Origin: Porites lobata
Lineage: Eukaryota > Cnidaria > Anthozoa > Scleractinia > Poritidae
Assembly (NCBI GenBank): GCA_942486035.1
Contig: CALNXK010000079.1
Span: 1,125,001-1,189,000 of the forward strand
Length of the DNA stretch: 64,000 bases
Direction: 5' to 3'
Below are positions 29,615 through 41,904 of this stretch, piece by piece. The notes under the pieces were generated by a model. It was not told the DNA's origin. It ran no database searches and worked only from the letters and a program-made list of their open reading frames with translations. The translations under genes were made by a program, and so were the position numbers. How positions within the stretch are numbered: position 1 is the stretch's first letter; each line of letters begins with the position of its first letter.

Positions 29615-31016
29615 GACCCTCCACAGGATTTTAATGCTAAAGGTCAAAGCACGCGCTCGACACGCTTTCACTTTAAAACAAAAGAATTTATTTTAACACG
29701 CTTTGGCACGCTTGCAATCTTGCCTCATTAGCAATTTCTTTTGTTTCAGAGGACACGCTTGAGACAATTAAGCGTGAGCAAGTCGAACAAAAGAGCGTGT
29801 TAAAGTTTTCAAACAAAAGCTCCGTGCGAAAAAGCACAACACGCTTTCAGTGAGCGCAAAAGCACGCAAGGCGTGTTATCTATAAGCTAAATAAATTTCC
29901 CCTACAAAAAGGAACCGTAAATGATTATGAACGGCACCCTTTTCTGGTAACTATCGAGAAAGAAAAAGTTATATCTCAGCAATCGCAGCGATAGTATCTG
30001 ACTGAAAAAACGTTGTCGCTTGAAAACTATAAACAGTGAACGGTGTGACCTACTGGATTTATGGGTAGAACTATATTAGCATTGTAAAATCGAAGTTCTT
30101 TCCAGAAATGTTTACTGACGAAGCTGTGCAAAGGTTATGTTAACTTTCCTTAATTTAAAACACATTTGCAATTTTCCGAAAATTTTAGGATTCCTTAATT
30201 CTCTACGAAAAATAGCTTGACTGGGGAATGAAATGGAAAAAATTAAACTTCAGAAAATCGTAAGGAATTTATTATATAACCTTCGGAAATTGTACATGCA
30301 TGGAACGGTCATCTAGAAATGTTTAGCCTTCCTCAGCCTATAAAAAATTCTAGGCAGTTTTTGTTTCTCCGATTTAATTACCTTCGTTCGTCTCAGCATG
30401 GCTTAAAGAAATATATTAAACTAATTTATTCAACTTCATTTCTCTGTGCATTACTGCTAATTAATATTCCGGTGGCATAACTATAATTTTCAGGCGACAT
30501 AACTTCAGTGCCTCGCATGCGATAGCAGGCCTCTTTGCGATTCCGGTCAACAGCCAACAGCCGGAGGAATTGGTTTACACTGATCTCGCGTTAATGCCAG
30601 GCTAGACCACCATTAAGTCGTGATTTTCAAATGGCCACGGTTACTATCAAATTCCAAAACAGTCTCAATTGGTATATTTGATTCACTTCGACCAGTTATC
30701 AATGCCGATTAAATCCACTGAAAACCCAAGCCATTTTTATCATCTTAGCGGTTTTTGTAATCAAGCGTGTTCAGCGTGTCTTACCCAAATTGCACGCTAA
30801 CCGTGCTATAATTCGCACACTTACCGTGACATATGGCACGCTACAAAAAAACAAAAGGTCTAGCGTGTTAAATTTGCCAAAACAAAGGCAAGTGTGTCCG
30901 TCTTTGTTTTTTCAATTTAATATGCGCATATCCGTGATCTACGGCACGCTAAGCGTGTCGTGCAAGCGTGTCGTGCGCGTGCTTTCACCTTTAGCATCAA
31001 ATTTCTGTGGAGGGTC
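29615..31016. mobile_element. 1.4 kb non-autonomous TIR element with 8 bp target duplication (hAT-like)
   Basis: Ends are GACCCTCCACAG (left) and CTGTGGAGGGTC (right), with TIR similarity continuing to the GCTAAAGGT and AAAGCACGCGC segments. ACATTTGT flanks both sides (29,607-29,614 and 31,017-31,024). The first and last ~300 bp are full of ACACGCTT / AGCGTG repeats in both orientations, like the subterminal transposase-binding repeats of hAT elements. No transposase is encoded. Confidence 0.9.
30170..30380. repeat. Dispersed repeat, copy 1
   Basis: A ~210 bp block (TTTCCGAAAATTTTAGG, AATTAAACTTCAGAAAATCG, TTAGCCTTCCTCA) is shared in the same orientation with 59,620-59,840. Here it lies inside the TIR element at 29,615-31,016. 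Confidence 0.75.
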
Positions 31017-31024
31017 ACATTTGT

Positions 31025-31890
31025 GAAATGACTTGACCTCCAAAGGAGAGCTGTATAAATACTGGGGCCCTGAAGAATCCCTAAGCCCGACCCACATACG
31101 ACTAGTGACCGAGACCGCTGGCCAGCACTGTCTCATGTTTAACCTCGCCTAAGTTACATTTAGCCGCACTTAAATGGTTTGTATTATAATAACATAATTA
31201 TTCTCTCAGTCTGAACTCAATGGACCATATCAATTCATACAATGATCTGTAAAAAGGCAAGTATGATTCCAATTAACTTTTCATGTTTGCTGTTACATTT
31301 TCATTACAATGATGCTTATAACATTCACTGATATTAGATGTTTTTAATTTCATTTGATAGTTTTTTCCTCCTCCAGTCTCACTGTGACTGAGATTCTCAT
31401 TGGAGGGTTATTTGCACTCCTGAAAAAATCCAAGAGGGCAACTAAATGTTGCCCTAAATCTAATCTTAATTCATATGTTAGACTCCTTAGAAACAGAAAA
31501 GCAGAAAAAAATCCCTTATGTAGTCAATAGCAGTATACCTCTATTGCTCTGTGTAATTATTTCTGGTTGGTCTATGTCAATGTTGTTTGTGAGTACACAA
31601 AGGATATTTCATTCCTGAGGAGGTATTGTTACTGTGCTTGAATGGCTTAATGTGCTCACAGAATGCGTGAAAATGAATTCTGAGAGCACCAAATTTGGGT
31701 AGCAAGCCTCCAAGCCCCCCTTCCCTTGCCAAGTCAAGTTGGAGCTCAAGACAGTTAACATCACTCGTACAAAATGCTATCTCGATATGGTTGTCTACAG
31801 ATTTGCTTTAATACAATAATGTAGATTTAACATCAAAGATTTCCCAAGATTCTATGTCATGTAATGGTGGGTGACAAGGTTTTATTGTTG
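31025..31890. other. Spacer without recognised genes
   Basis: About 870 bp. A TATAAATA-like box occurs at about 31,054 close to the TIR element flank, and a TTTAGCCGCACTTAAA segment at 31,160 resembles 36,220. No ORF of note. Confidence 0.4.
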
Positions 31891-31895
31891 CCTGA

Positions 31896-31971
31896 GTACA
31901 GCCAGCCCCTCCCTTTATGAAAACATTGGAGAGGGGACTATTTTTTTCTTAGAGGAGGGAGCGGCTGTACA
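31896..31971. mobile_element. Short MITE
   Basis: TACAGCCAGCCCCTCCCT pairs imperfectly with AGGGAGCGGCTGTA about 60 bp further on. It is related in style to the element at 45,591. Confidence 0.55.
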
Positions 31972-31994
31972 GTCTTATGGCAGCCCAGTTAAAG

Positions 31995-32967
31995 TCACCT
32001 TTTAGTGAGTCTGGTTTTACAGTTTGTACCTGAATTCTTGAGGTGAGCATCGCGTTCTTCTGTTCCTTTTATCCCCTTTTTCTCCAATCTAGTAATTTCT
32101 TCCTTGCCGGCAACATTTTGTCTCACAATATTGGTATCTGAAGTCTCACCCAAGAGAGTCAGGGTGTCCTTTTCGCAGCCTTCACTTATTTTCAATGCCT
32201 GTAACTGTTGTTCTAATATAGCATCATTTCTGGCATCTTCTGTCATTGTCTCTATTAAGGAATATAACAATGCTTTTAGCTTTAAAACATCTGAGGTCAC
32301 TTTCTTGAGAAAACTGGAATATGACCGAATCTCGTCTATCACTTTCATCACCACTTTACGAGTTACACTTGTAAATCCCAGCGGCATTATCGTACTACCA
32401 AGGTCATCAATTGGGGCTGTTGAGACACCAAGGGCTTGAAATGCATCTTTAACTAAATTTATGCGCAGGTCATAGCTCACTTTGTCCATCTCACATTTAG
32501 TTGAGTGGCAGAGAGAATTTCTAAGACGACGAAGTTGGTCAATGGCAAGTGCAAAGGTCTCCACTTTGTCTCCATTTGGGCTGAGCACGGAAGCATGGAA
32601 GCTACCTGGAGTTACCGCACGTGGTCTCACATAAAAATCATTGAGCGTAGAGTAGAAACCTTCGCTGGACTGTACAGCAAAAGACCGCGAATATATGGTA
32701 GCTTGAAAGAGGAAGGAACAATCCCACGTGTCGTAAGAACGGGAACATACCATTCGATTGCATTTCTTCTCGCCCTCTAAAGTGGCAAACATTTTTCTCA
32801 CAGCAGTTGAATCATCCCAAGGCTGAAAACCAGGGTGATCTCCATAGGTTGTATCCCACAGGGTTTTAAAGCTCTGCCGTAAGGCCTTTGGAAATTCGTC
32901 TACCACTATGACTGAGAACTTTAAGAAATTTAAACGATGTAGGTGCTTCTCCTCACCTGGTTTACAC
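31995..32967 (-). CDS. DZIP3-type HEPN domain protein, exon
   Basis: A minus-strand exon of about 324 codons. The first half matches the HEPN domain of DZIP3-like proteins: HLHRLNFLKFSVIVVDEFPK, LWDTTYGDHPGFQPWDDS, FALAIDQLRRLRNSLCHS with the RNSLCH box (R-x4-H) characteristic of HEPN. The second half is a helical, charged region (SFLKKVTSDVLKLKALLYSL and on). HEPN domains often act as RNA-binding or RNase modules; in invertebrates this type occurs alone or with NACHT/immune domains. The exon starts after an acceptor CAG at 32,968-32,970 in phase 2, with no ATG, so upstream exons exist. A donor-like CAG/GTACAA at about 32,030 could splice off the last few residues; otherwise the stop is at 31,995-31,997. 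Confidence 0.8.
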
Positions 32968-35159
32968 CTGTCCAAAGAAATTAAACAAAATAAAAAACAA
33001 GGAAATCATGCAGGAAAATGGATGACCTTAAGCGGGAATGTTCGCCTAATAAGTTAACTAATATATAGATTTAGCCAGGGCTAAAAGCGAAGCTCCCGTT
33101 AATAAATTCATAATTTAAATCAAACAATAAACTTGTAATCCACAGATCAGGGCACATTCATTTGACATTTGAGGCAAAGGCTAAGTGATTTTAGAGAAAA
33201 ATAATTTGACAGTCCAAGAGTAAAACAGCTTTTATATCGAGTTATTAAATAGTCTTTCTTGTACACCCAAAAATAGCAATCATGTTCGATCACAGTACAT
33301 TAGGCCTGGAAAACAAATAGACCTACCTATTCGTGTATTGTATTTGCATTAGCCGTTACATCATATTATGTGGCATTCACAATGCTCCGTTAGAGAGACT
33401 ATGGATAATTGGACAACCCCGAAATATAATTTTAGGAAACACACGCGCCACGATATTCCTTGGTGGCAACCAATTTACATGTTGCATTCCTATGTCTTAA
33501 AGAGAGGCAAAAATAAAAAATGAGGCCGGATTTTTTGTGTTCAACAAGTTTAGTTTACTAGTAAATCTTGACGAGGAATCTGGTGGCATGTAAACCAGCC
33601 TTTTAAACATATTTTTTCTCATCACGTCTCAGGTAAACAGTACTATGAGGCCCTTTTTTTATCATACAGACCTCAGACAGAATTTGTACTTTTTTACCCT
33701 AGTTTTTCACAATTTTGCAAGAGAATTTGCACTCATTCAATATCCACGACGATCAAAGCACGCGCTTCCTTTGCACAACAAATTATAGCATTGAATTATA
33801 AAACGTTTTCATGAAGAGGCTATAATGCCGGGACTGTTCAGTTAGAAAAATCTGGTCCTATGTGATATGCAGGGTAATAATTATGGGCTTTTAATGAAAA
33901 CGATAAAAAAATTCCCCAAATCACGTTTCGGCCAGCCGGACGGGTCTCACTTTTGACAGGCACCAAATTTGCAGTGCGATTAATGGAGTTACCATTTACG
34001 CTTCAACATGATAGATAAATTGTTATGTTTAGGTTTTATTTCCCTTTATTTATTAAACTGTGTATGGTTTTGTTATGTGTAATCTTTAAAAGCGAGTGAT
34101 ATTTATGTGCGGCATTTTGAGTATTCCTACATGCGATGTTTATGTTCGACTGGAAACAACTGGTGCAGCGATAAAAATTGCGAGAGAGACTACTAACAAT
34201 CAATAAAATAAATATAATTCGGTGAAACATGTACAGAGACAATAATTTTCATTCACGAAGAGAAGTATTGAGAGTAAAGTGTCACTGAAAATCATCAGTC
34301 AGGTAAGCATAAGCTTATTTATGTTTTAAGCCAGCTTCTCAGTGTTGGCTCTTTTTCAAGATGAACTCGAGGCAAGAAAATCGCTCAGAGCTTTCTGTTT
34401 ACAGCCAAAATCATAACTAAATAATCTTCGGAACCTTTTCTTTGAATTTGCGGTCAAAAAATGTCTAAAGGCCTTTTAAACCTGATACTATTGTAGGTTA
34501 GATCATTGCTCGTGTATAAACTTAAGCCGCATAAACCATACGCTCGACTTCAGGAAACCGAAAAAAAAAAACACATCAAAGACAATAATTGCTCGGGCTT
34601 ACCAGTTGAGATGCTGCTTCCGAAGGTCATCAAGTGTTCCAGAATTGCTTGAGACTTTTCAACCCTCTTACGCCTCAAGCAAGGGCAAGTGAGTAAGCTC
34701 ATTTTTGAAAACGAAATCGGATTTCCAATGACTTTGACAAGCGGTGCATTTGTCAACAAGAAGCGCAATAAACAAACCAGCCGTGAATTGCAAAACAATC
34801 TTGATAGCAGCTGTATTTCATTTTGTACACCAAGTAGAAAAAGATAGTTTAAAACATCACAAGATGACACAAAACTCTGTCAGCTCCAGCTATCAGTAAG
34901 CAAGTTTCCAGACACTGCATAAATTTTCCGCATGAACTCACCTGTCAAATTTTGACCAATCAGAACATAAAAATAGGATGTAGAGCGTGATCAACGCCTG
35001 ACAGTGAGAAAAGTAAAAAGTGATTGCCTTCCCTGCATGTAAATGTGAAAGCCGGTTGAATTTTCGGGTCTGAGGTCAGTTTGAAATCAACAATTTAAAA
35101 GAGCGGCTCATAAACACGACTTATTTCATATGCATTTTAAAAAAAATTGAACTTGAGCC

Positions 35160-36000
35160 TGCGATAATTGAAAAGTAGCAACTTGTCAGTGGATAACCTC
35201 AAAAAAACACTCGAACTCAGTGGGTAGATACCCGAGCCCGCGATAGGGTCAGGCGATACTGGTCAGCAGAAACACTATTTTGACAGCTGTCAATTAATCA
35301 AAACATGGATGTACGATATCAGGTTGCAGGCTCCCAAACTAGCTAGAAAGTGTGAGATTAAACATTGGTATGCCTGTGGTGCGGACGGACGGAAGGTCAG
35401 GTGGTCGCTGTGCGGTCACGTACATTGCCGAATTTTCTAAGATGGATAGATTTTCTAAACTATGGGGCTTCGAATTGAGCCCGTGATCAAATAAAATATC
35501 AGCGCAAAACTTTAAACACTATGTGACCTCAATGGATAGACAAACGAGCCCGCGATACACTCAGGTGATGATGGTCAGCGTATCCTCTAGTTTGACAGCT
35601 GTCAATTAACCTTCATTAGAATGGCGAATATTCGAATTAACAGACTACGAGTGTGAGTAAGACATATCCATCCGGCATGTAGTGGAAAATGCCAGATCGT
35701 GTACCTGAGCGAACCTGAGCCCACGTTATTAGTTTTCTGATAGTGGTCTGCACATGTCCCATTTTGACAGCTGTCAATTAACCTTAATTTGGCTTGCCAA
35801 TATAACTTTAAACGACTGTCAGCCAACTGACAGCCTTGCCTGGCGTAGTTTCGTTTTTACGTTGAATTGGTAAGTGTGACATATTATATCAGCCTATATG
35901 TAGGGGCAAAACGACTAGTCTTTCATCTGAGCCCGCGAGATGGTCATGTGATAATTGTCAGCGGATGTCTGATTTTGACAGCTGTCAATCTAATCGTACT
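35160..36000. repeat. Degenerate modules with GACAGCTGTCAA
   Basis: Four modules share GAGCCCGCGA, GGTCAGCG and TTTGACAGCTGTCAATTAA. The GACAGCTGTC palindrome lies at about 35,281, 35,593, 35,765 and 35,977, with spacings of about 312, 172 and 212 bp. Confidence 0.75.
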
Positions 36001-36160
36001 CATACGGATGGCTTACATAACTAAGAGGCTAGTCAAGTTGTGCAAGATCTATTGTGACATTTGACATTTGCTTACATGAAGAGTGTGTACAGGCGGGCGG
36101 GCGGGCGTACGCTACCAGATTTTCTCGGATGGATAGTTTACCCAATTTTCTTACCCATGG

Positions 36161-36204
36161 TGCTCCGCTGCGCACGCGCGAAGCGCGTGCGAGGAGCTCC
36201 GCTA
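36161..36204. repeat. GC-rich terminal hairpin of copy A
   Basis: GCACGCGCGAAGCGCGTGC forms a near-perfect hairpin flanked by GCTCCGC and GGAGCTCCGC. A similar hairpin ends the inverted copy at 39,502-39,550. Confidence 0.8.
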
Positions 36205-36248
36205 ATATACACATTTAGCCGCACTTAAAAAGTGAAGCTTCCATTTAC

Positions 36249-36826
36249 ATACACCTAATTGCAATAAGGTTGTCATAGAAAAAAGCAAAAAGCAAAAAGC
36301 AAAAAGTTAAATAGGAATTAATTAGCATGTAATTATCATAGCTTGCAACATTCACAACACACACGCTTATAGCTGAATATTAATCACATAATATGAGAGA
36401 AATCATTTGCATCAGTTTATTACTGTCATTCTCATGCAATTCAAGGCTGAATCATCTAGCGAATTTTAAACGTGCTCGAATTACAAAGCACATCGGATAA
36501 CTACCAAAGAAATAACGGCTCCATTTTTTGCAATAAATATAGCCTGGGGTAAATTCCAGGAACTCAACGCATGTTGTAGATTAGTGCTAAATAGAAAAGC
36601 CAGTCTGTGTATGGTTTGCAGTGCACAACACCATCTGATCACAATTTTCAAGCAACAAATCAGGAATTACAGAATTATCTCTTGCTATTGTGAATGAATT
36701 CTTAAATAATTGTTAAATAATGAATTAAAATACACAAATGTAAATCACATGGCTAATTTATTCCTATTTAGCTTTTTTGCTTTTTGTTTTTTTTCTATGA
36801 CGACATTATTGCAATTAGGTGTATCT
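36249..36826. mobile_element. ~578 bp MITE with TACACCTAATTGCAAT ends
   Basis: TIRs of about 50 bp: TACACCTAATTGCAATAAGG followed by GTCATAGAAAAAAGCAAAAA on the left, and the reverse complement on the right (36,770-36,824). The TA at each end fits a TA target. A truncated end of the 33-kb family (TTTAGCCGCACTTAAA) abuts on the left. Confidence 0.85.
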
Positions 36827-38035
36827 ACAATAAAAGCACTATAATCTTAAAGTCAATCCACTTTAAGCCATGACAAAGTTTCAGAACCTTCAATTCACCT
36901 TTGAGGGAGGGGTTGGGTGATTTCTAAAATAATATACCTCAGAAACACACCTAAACTGAAAGAAATCTTCCATCTGGATACCACTTTCGTATTTACAGCA
37001 AAAAAAATCATTATGAATCAAGTTCCATCACAGTCTAGGCTAAGGAAAAATTCCGATCCCCACACCAATTAATTTTGTAGGCATTTATACATGTATACCT
37101 GGATTTTTGAAACTCGGGTTAGCAAAAAAATAAATCTCTTTCTACTAGTCTTGTCAATTTAAAACAGTGAAAAATCATTCAAAGGCTGATTAAAAGCTTT
37201 TATCTGATGCCATGCAGGCAGTAAGTTAGTGGTCCCCAATAGCATTTCACTGATCCCAGATTTAAAATGAAGCAAATTTAAAAACATTTTTTATTCAGTA
37301 ATCTTACTCCGTGAAGTGTCAAACAGGTGTCATTTCAGTTTAGAATTTTTTAAGTTAAGTGAAAAGCAGTCAAAAAGTGCCTGGTTTATAGGCACTAACA
37401 ATAAACCTAACAATAAACCTAGTCTCCTTCACAGCAATGTTGGATGTCATGCAATGTTCCCCTAAAAAGGGATGCGAGGGACTGACTACAATTAACCAAG
37501 GACAATACACTAGCTCATACATACTAATCACTTCTCATACAAACCCGTTTTTTTACCGCATTAGGTAAATGGAATCCGGTTAAAAGAATTTCTGTCTTAC
37601 TAGTTTAAAGCATGTTAACATGGACACTTATCTCTGAGCTGTACATGTAACTATGGATTTTCCAGGCTTAATGCAAGAAACTCCACAAAGTACAAGCTCG
37701 TCATGCATAATAAAAACAAAATTATGCAGTACATTGAATATCACGAATTTCAAGAACAATAAATAATTATATAATGAAAGGCTAGGACTAACACTATGTT
37801 AAGTGATGTTTTTGGTGTTTTTTTCCTTCCAAATCAGCTGAATTTTTGCATGTGGCCTCAGTGATTCATTAGAAAAATATTGCCCTGCACTTTTTTTCAC
37901 CAGTTTCTCCTTATTTTACAGGAAAAGACATATGCAAAAAACTCATTGGCATCCTTTGCATTTTTTTGTTAGAATCTGAAACAAAAGAAACCTATTGAGT
38001 TCTTTGTTAAGCAAAATCAACAGCATGGGAAATTT
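36827..38035. other. Spacer without recognised genes
   Basis: AT-rich, about 1.2 kb. No convincing ORF, RNA gene or terminal repeat was recognised. Confidence 0.4.
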
Positions 38036-38039
38036 CGAT

Positions 38040-39240
38040 ATGAATAACAATGCAGTTATAATCCTTTCTTTGCACAATAGACGATATTCGTATTTCCCGA
38101 CAGCCCTGGGACGAGAGACTTCACAGCATGATTGCGAGGCTAAAGCGGGGAACTTTTTGGCAAAAACACAAACAAACCTTGGTTAGTCGCAGCTGAATCC
38201 CCGCAAAATGATAGAAATCAGCAAAAAAACAGCAAGACTTAAAAGCTGAAACCTTACAGGTAAGCTAAAAAGATATCTGTTTCAAAAAACAAAACTGTGG
38301 GAAGAGCTGGTCGTACTAACAGCAAAAGTTAAAAAGCCACAAAGCCAAAAGAAGAAACAAGAAGTAATCAAGAAAATGGTATATTGTGTCCAAATGTCAA
38401 TACCCGAATCCCTTTATAAAATTTTATTCTTCTTATTATTCTTTTCCTCTTGTGTGTATCTGTAGTTTGGAGTTTAAACTGCTCAGTATTATCGTCTGTA
38501 GCAAACTCTGTGTTCAACTGCGTGCACGTTTTTGTACTCTCACACAGTTGTTATCGAAGATATAATGTAACTTAAATTTATAAATAAACTTTACCTAGTC
38601 ATCTTTGTTCAAACCGGTTTAACTCCCTTAAAATGCACATGGACTGTGTGCAGAACGCTAAGCCCCGTCCTAATAAGTAATTATCTACTGAATGGGTCGT
38701 TTGGTTTACTTCAAATACACATTCAAGATTTTGCATCTGCTCTGTTAGAAAATTTCAACTGCAAAGTAGGTGTGATAACATCACTGTTAACTTTATCGCA
38801 GGCATTCGATAATTACGTCCATTTCAATAAAAGATATTCTTCAAAAAGTTTAAAGGCCACTGAAAATTACAATTAAAATGGCTTCGGGGATTTTGAGAAC
38901 ATCTCTGTTTATATTAAATTATAAACTTGCTCACCAAGCACTCTTCTCATCAACATAATTATGGTTAGGATCGCTGTTTTTCTTAGTAATAATGAGCAGA
39001 TCTTCCTTTTGTTGTTTGAAATAATGATCTCTCAAGTATGTAAGCCCTTCGGAACTTTACAATGTTAAAAATTTTCCTTAAATTCGGCAAACTCAGCCGC
39101 AGTTTTCTCATATTTGTTTGTCCTCTTGGCGAGAAGTTTCCCGCATGAGCCTCGCATTCATGATCAAGACCTACTCGTCCCAGGACTGTCGGAGAATACG
39201 AATACTGTCTATTGAATATAACATCTGTCTCCACAGCGCA
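38040..39240. mobile_element. 1.2 kb inverted-repeat element
   Basis: About 160-200 bp near 38,060-38,240 (GACAGCCCTGGGACGAGAG, GGGGAACTTTTTGGC) is the reverse complement of 39,090-39,240 (GACAGTCCTGGGACGAG on the minus strand). The two small ORFs at the ends are mirror translations of these arms and not genes. The boundaries are approximate. Confidence 0.7.
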
Positions 39241-39501
39241 GTCGGTTAGTTGCACTGAAAGGAGTTACTGAACAACATCTAGCTGCTACTGGTTCGATTT
39301 GTTCTGATTTCTCTTTTTTTCTGTTCTTTTTTCCCCTGTTTGTTCCATTTTTTTTTTCTGTTCTGACCATTTTTTTTGGCCTTCTGCAATCGGTCGATCT
39401 GCGGAGAACTTTTTTTTTTACTGTTATCATTTTCACTTCTTTTTCTTTTTTTATTGTTCACCATCATGAAATATCCCCTATGTCTGAGATTGCATGCATA
39501 A

Positions 39502-41640
39502 TAGCGGAGCTCCACGCGCACGCGAAGCGCGCGCGTGGGCGGAGCCCCATAGCTAAGGAAATCTACCCATTCCAGAAAATTTGGTAATCACGTGACCGAC
39601 CGACCGACCGACCGACCGTCCGTCCGTCCGCACCACAGGCATACCAATGTTTACTCTCACACTTACTAGCTACTTTGAAAACCCAGGAGAAAGCTGATGG
39701 CACATCAATGTTGTCATCAATTGACAGCTGTCAAAACAGGGTATCCGCTGACCACTATCACCTGACCGTATCGTGGGCTCAGGTGTCGACTCATCAAGGT
39801 CGAGTATTTTTGAAGTTATCCGCTGACAATTTACTCGTTTTGAAATGATCGCAGGCTCACGTTTACTTTTGTTTTAAATTCACAACAAATATGTTGTGTT
39901 TATGTCAGTATCACCCCACACTATTACGATTTTGATTTCAAACTGACCTCAGACGCAAAAATTCAGCCAGTTTTTTTAAAATACAGGCGGGGAAGACCTT
40001 TTCTTACCATGGTCACGTGTTGGTCACGCTCCACGTCCAATTTTTATGCTCTGATTGGTTAAAATTTGACAGGTGAGTTCATACGTAAAATGTATGCAGC
40101 ATCTTGAAAGTTGTTTACTTTGACAGCTGAAGCTGACAGAGTTTTGAGTCAACTTGTGATGTTTTTAACTGTCTTTTTCCACTGGATGTACAAAATGAAA
40201 TACAGCTGCTATCAAGAGTGTTCTCTTATTCATGGCTGGTTTGTTTATTGGGTTTTTGGTTGAAAAATGCGTCGCTTGTCAAAGCCGATAATCCGATTTC
40301 GGATGGCATCGTTTTTGTTTTTCACCTTGCTGGATGCGTACGAGAATTATAAAGGCTCAAGCAATCCTTGCCTTACTTGATAGCTTTCAGGAGCTGCATC
40401 TCGAAATATGGTAAGCCTGAGTAATTATTGTATTTAAATCTAATTTCATGAAGTCCAGCTGCGCAGTTTATGAAGCTAGTTTATGCACGTTTGTATTAAG
40501 ATTTGACTGAGACACTGATCTGACCTCGTATGAGGTTTGATATAAGCTTAAGCTTACAGAACTTTAAAAAGCCTTTAGTCGATATATTAATTCACCGTAA
40601 ATAGAAAGAAAAAACTTTCTGAAGAGTATTTAGTTATAATTTTGGCTGTAGAAAGAAAGCTTTGAACGATTTTCTGGTCGTGAGTTCATCTTTGAAAACA
40701 GCCAACACAGGGAAACCGGCGGCTTAAAACATAAACTTTAAGCTTACTAGTAAAGACTTGAAGATTCTTAGACACACTTAAATACTCATTTGTTTTCGTG
40801 AATGAAAATTGTTGCCTCTGTAAATGTTCTATCGAATTATTTTTCTTTATTGATTTTTGGTAGTCTCAAAAGTGTAGTTTTCATCGCTTTGCCGTTCGTT
40901 TTCAGCCGTTCATAAACATCGCTTGCAGGAGTACTCAAAATGCCAAGCGTATCAAACACTTTTTAAAATTACACATCGTTATAAAACCGTTAATAAAAAA
41001 TAGACTCAATAAATTCTTTATCACAGCGTAACTCTTTTAAAATTTCTTCGCAAATTTAGCGCTTGTCAAAAGTTAGAACCGGATGGCCGTATCGGTGATT
41101 TTGGACATTTTTTGAACGGTTTCGCTAATTAAAAGTCCACGCGTGCTTCGATGGTCCTGAATATTGAATGAATGCAATTTGTCTTGAAAAATTGTGAAAT
41201 ACTGCATTTTGTATGAGGTCTGTATGATAAAAACAGCGCCTCATAGTACTCTTTCTCCTCAGATGTGGTGTATAAAAAAATAAAAGATTGGTTTGCACGC
41301 ACCCAGATTTATTGGCAAGAATTTGTAAACTTGTCGAACGCAAAAAATTCGGTCTGATTTGTTTTCCAAGAATTTGTTTTCCACGCCTTATCTACTGTGA
41401 TCAAGAGCCATCATTGCTCTTAAATGTGACCGAAGACTATTTTTTGGGTGTACATATAAGGCTATATCAACTCGATACAAAATTTGTTTCACTCCAAAAT
41501 CACTTAGCTTTTCCCTCAAAAGTCACATGAATGTGCCCCTAAGTTAACTGATTTGTGGAATACAAAATTATTGTTTCATTTAAGTTATAAGTTTATCAAT
41601 GGGAGCTTCGCTTTTAGCTGTGGCTAAATATATATATTAA
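39502..41640. mobile_element. 2.1 kb repetitive element, copy B (inverted relative to copy A)
   Basis: Starts TAGCGGAGCTCCACGCG with a GC hairpin and (CCGA)n/(CCGT)n, and holds one GACAGCTGTCAA module (39,722). It ends GGGAGCTTCGCTTTTAGC...TGGCTAAATATATATA, the mirror of copy A's left end. It is about 1 kb shorter than copy A, mainly through fewer internal modules. Confidence 0.75.
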
Positions 41641-41904
41641 GACTTAATTAAATGTTGAGACTTGTATTTAAGATTCTCACAAAATTGGTAGACTACCATT
41701 GAAACTAACCACATATACGTTAATTATAAAATACCTGATTCATCTCCACAACCTATCAGAAAATTATATTGCAAAACAATGTTTATAACTCTCCAAAGAA
41801 TTGGCTAATAGAAACTTTTTAAGTTTGACGCTCAGAGTTAATGAATTATTGAAAAAATATCATTCAATTCCCATCAACTTGAAAAATGACATTGCAAATA
41901 CCAT

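Larger units (their letters stand above)
33059..36213. mobile_element. 3.15 kb repetitive element, copy A
   Basis: Left end TATATAGATTTAGCCAGGG...AAAGCGAAGCTCCC; right end a GC-rich hairpin and GGAGCTCCGCTA. An inverted, shorter copy lies at 39,502-41,640. The right third holds four GACAGCTGTCAA modules. The ORF at 34,550-34,870 is not maintained in the other copy, so it is not taken as a gene. No transposase was recognised; the superfamily is unknown. Confidence 0.75.

Noticed and set aside
32973..32975. Start of the HEPN frame taken at 32,975
   Set aside because: The triplet there is TTG, not ATG, and lies before a good acceptor CAG. The exon start at 32,967 in phase 2 explains the frame better.
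34550..34870. 106-residue minus-strand ORF in repeat copy A
   Set aside because: The matching region of copy B (about 40,130-40,430) has frame changes and stops, so there is no sign of selection.
37995..39255. Two similar ORFs on opposite strands (LHNRRYSYFP... / NRQYSYSPT...)
   Set aside because: They are the two arms of one inverted repeat, so the similarity is of DNA, not of protein-coding paralogues.
41040..41132. Another end of the TTAA element family (TCGGTGATTTTGG...GCTAATTAA)
   Set aside because: Similar wording for ~40 bp only, inside copy B of a different repeat, and not extended further; too weak.
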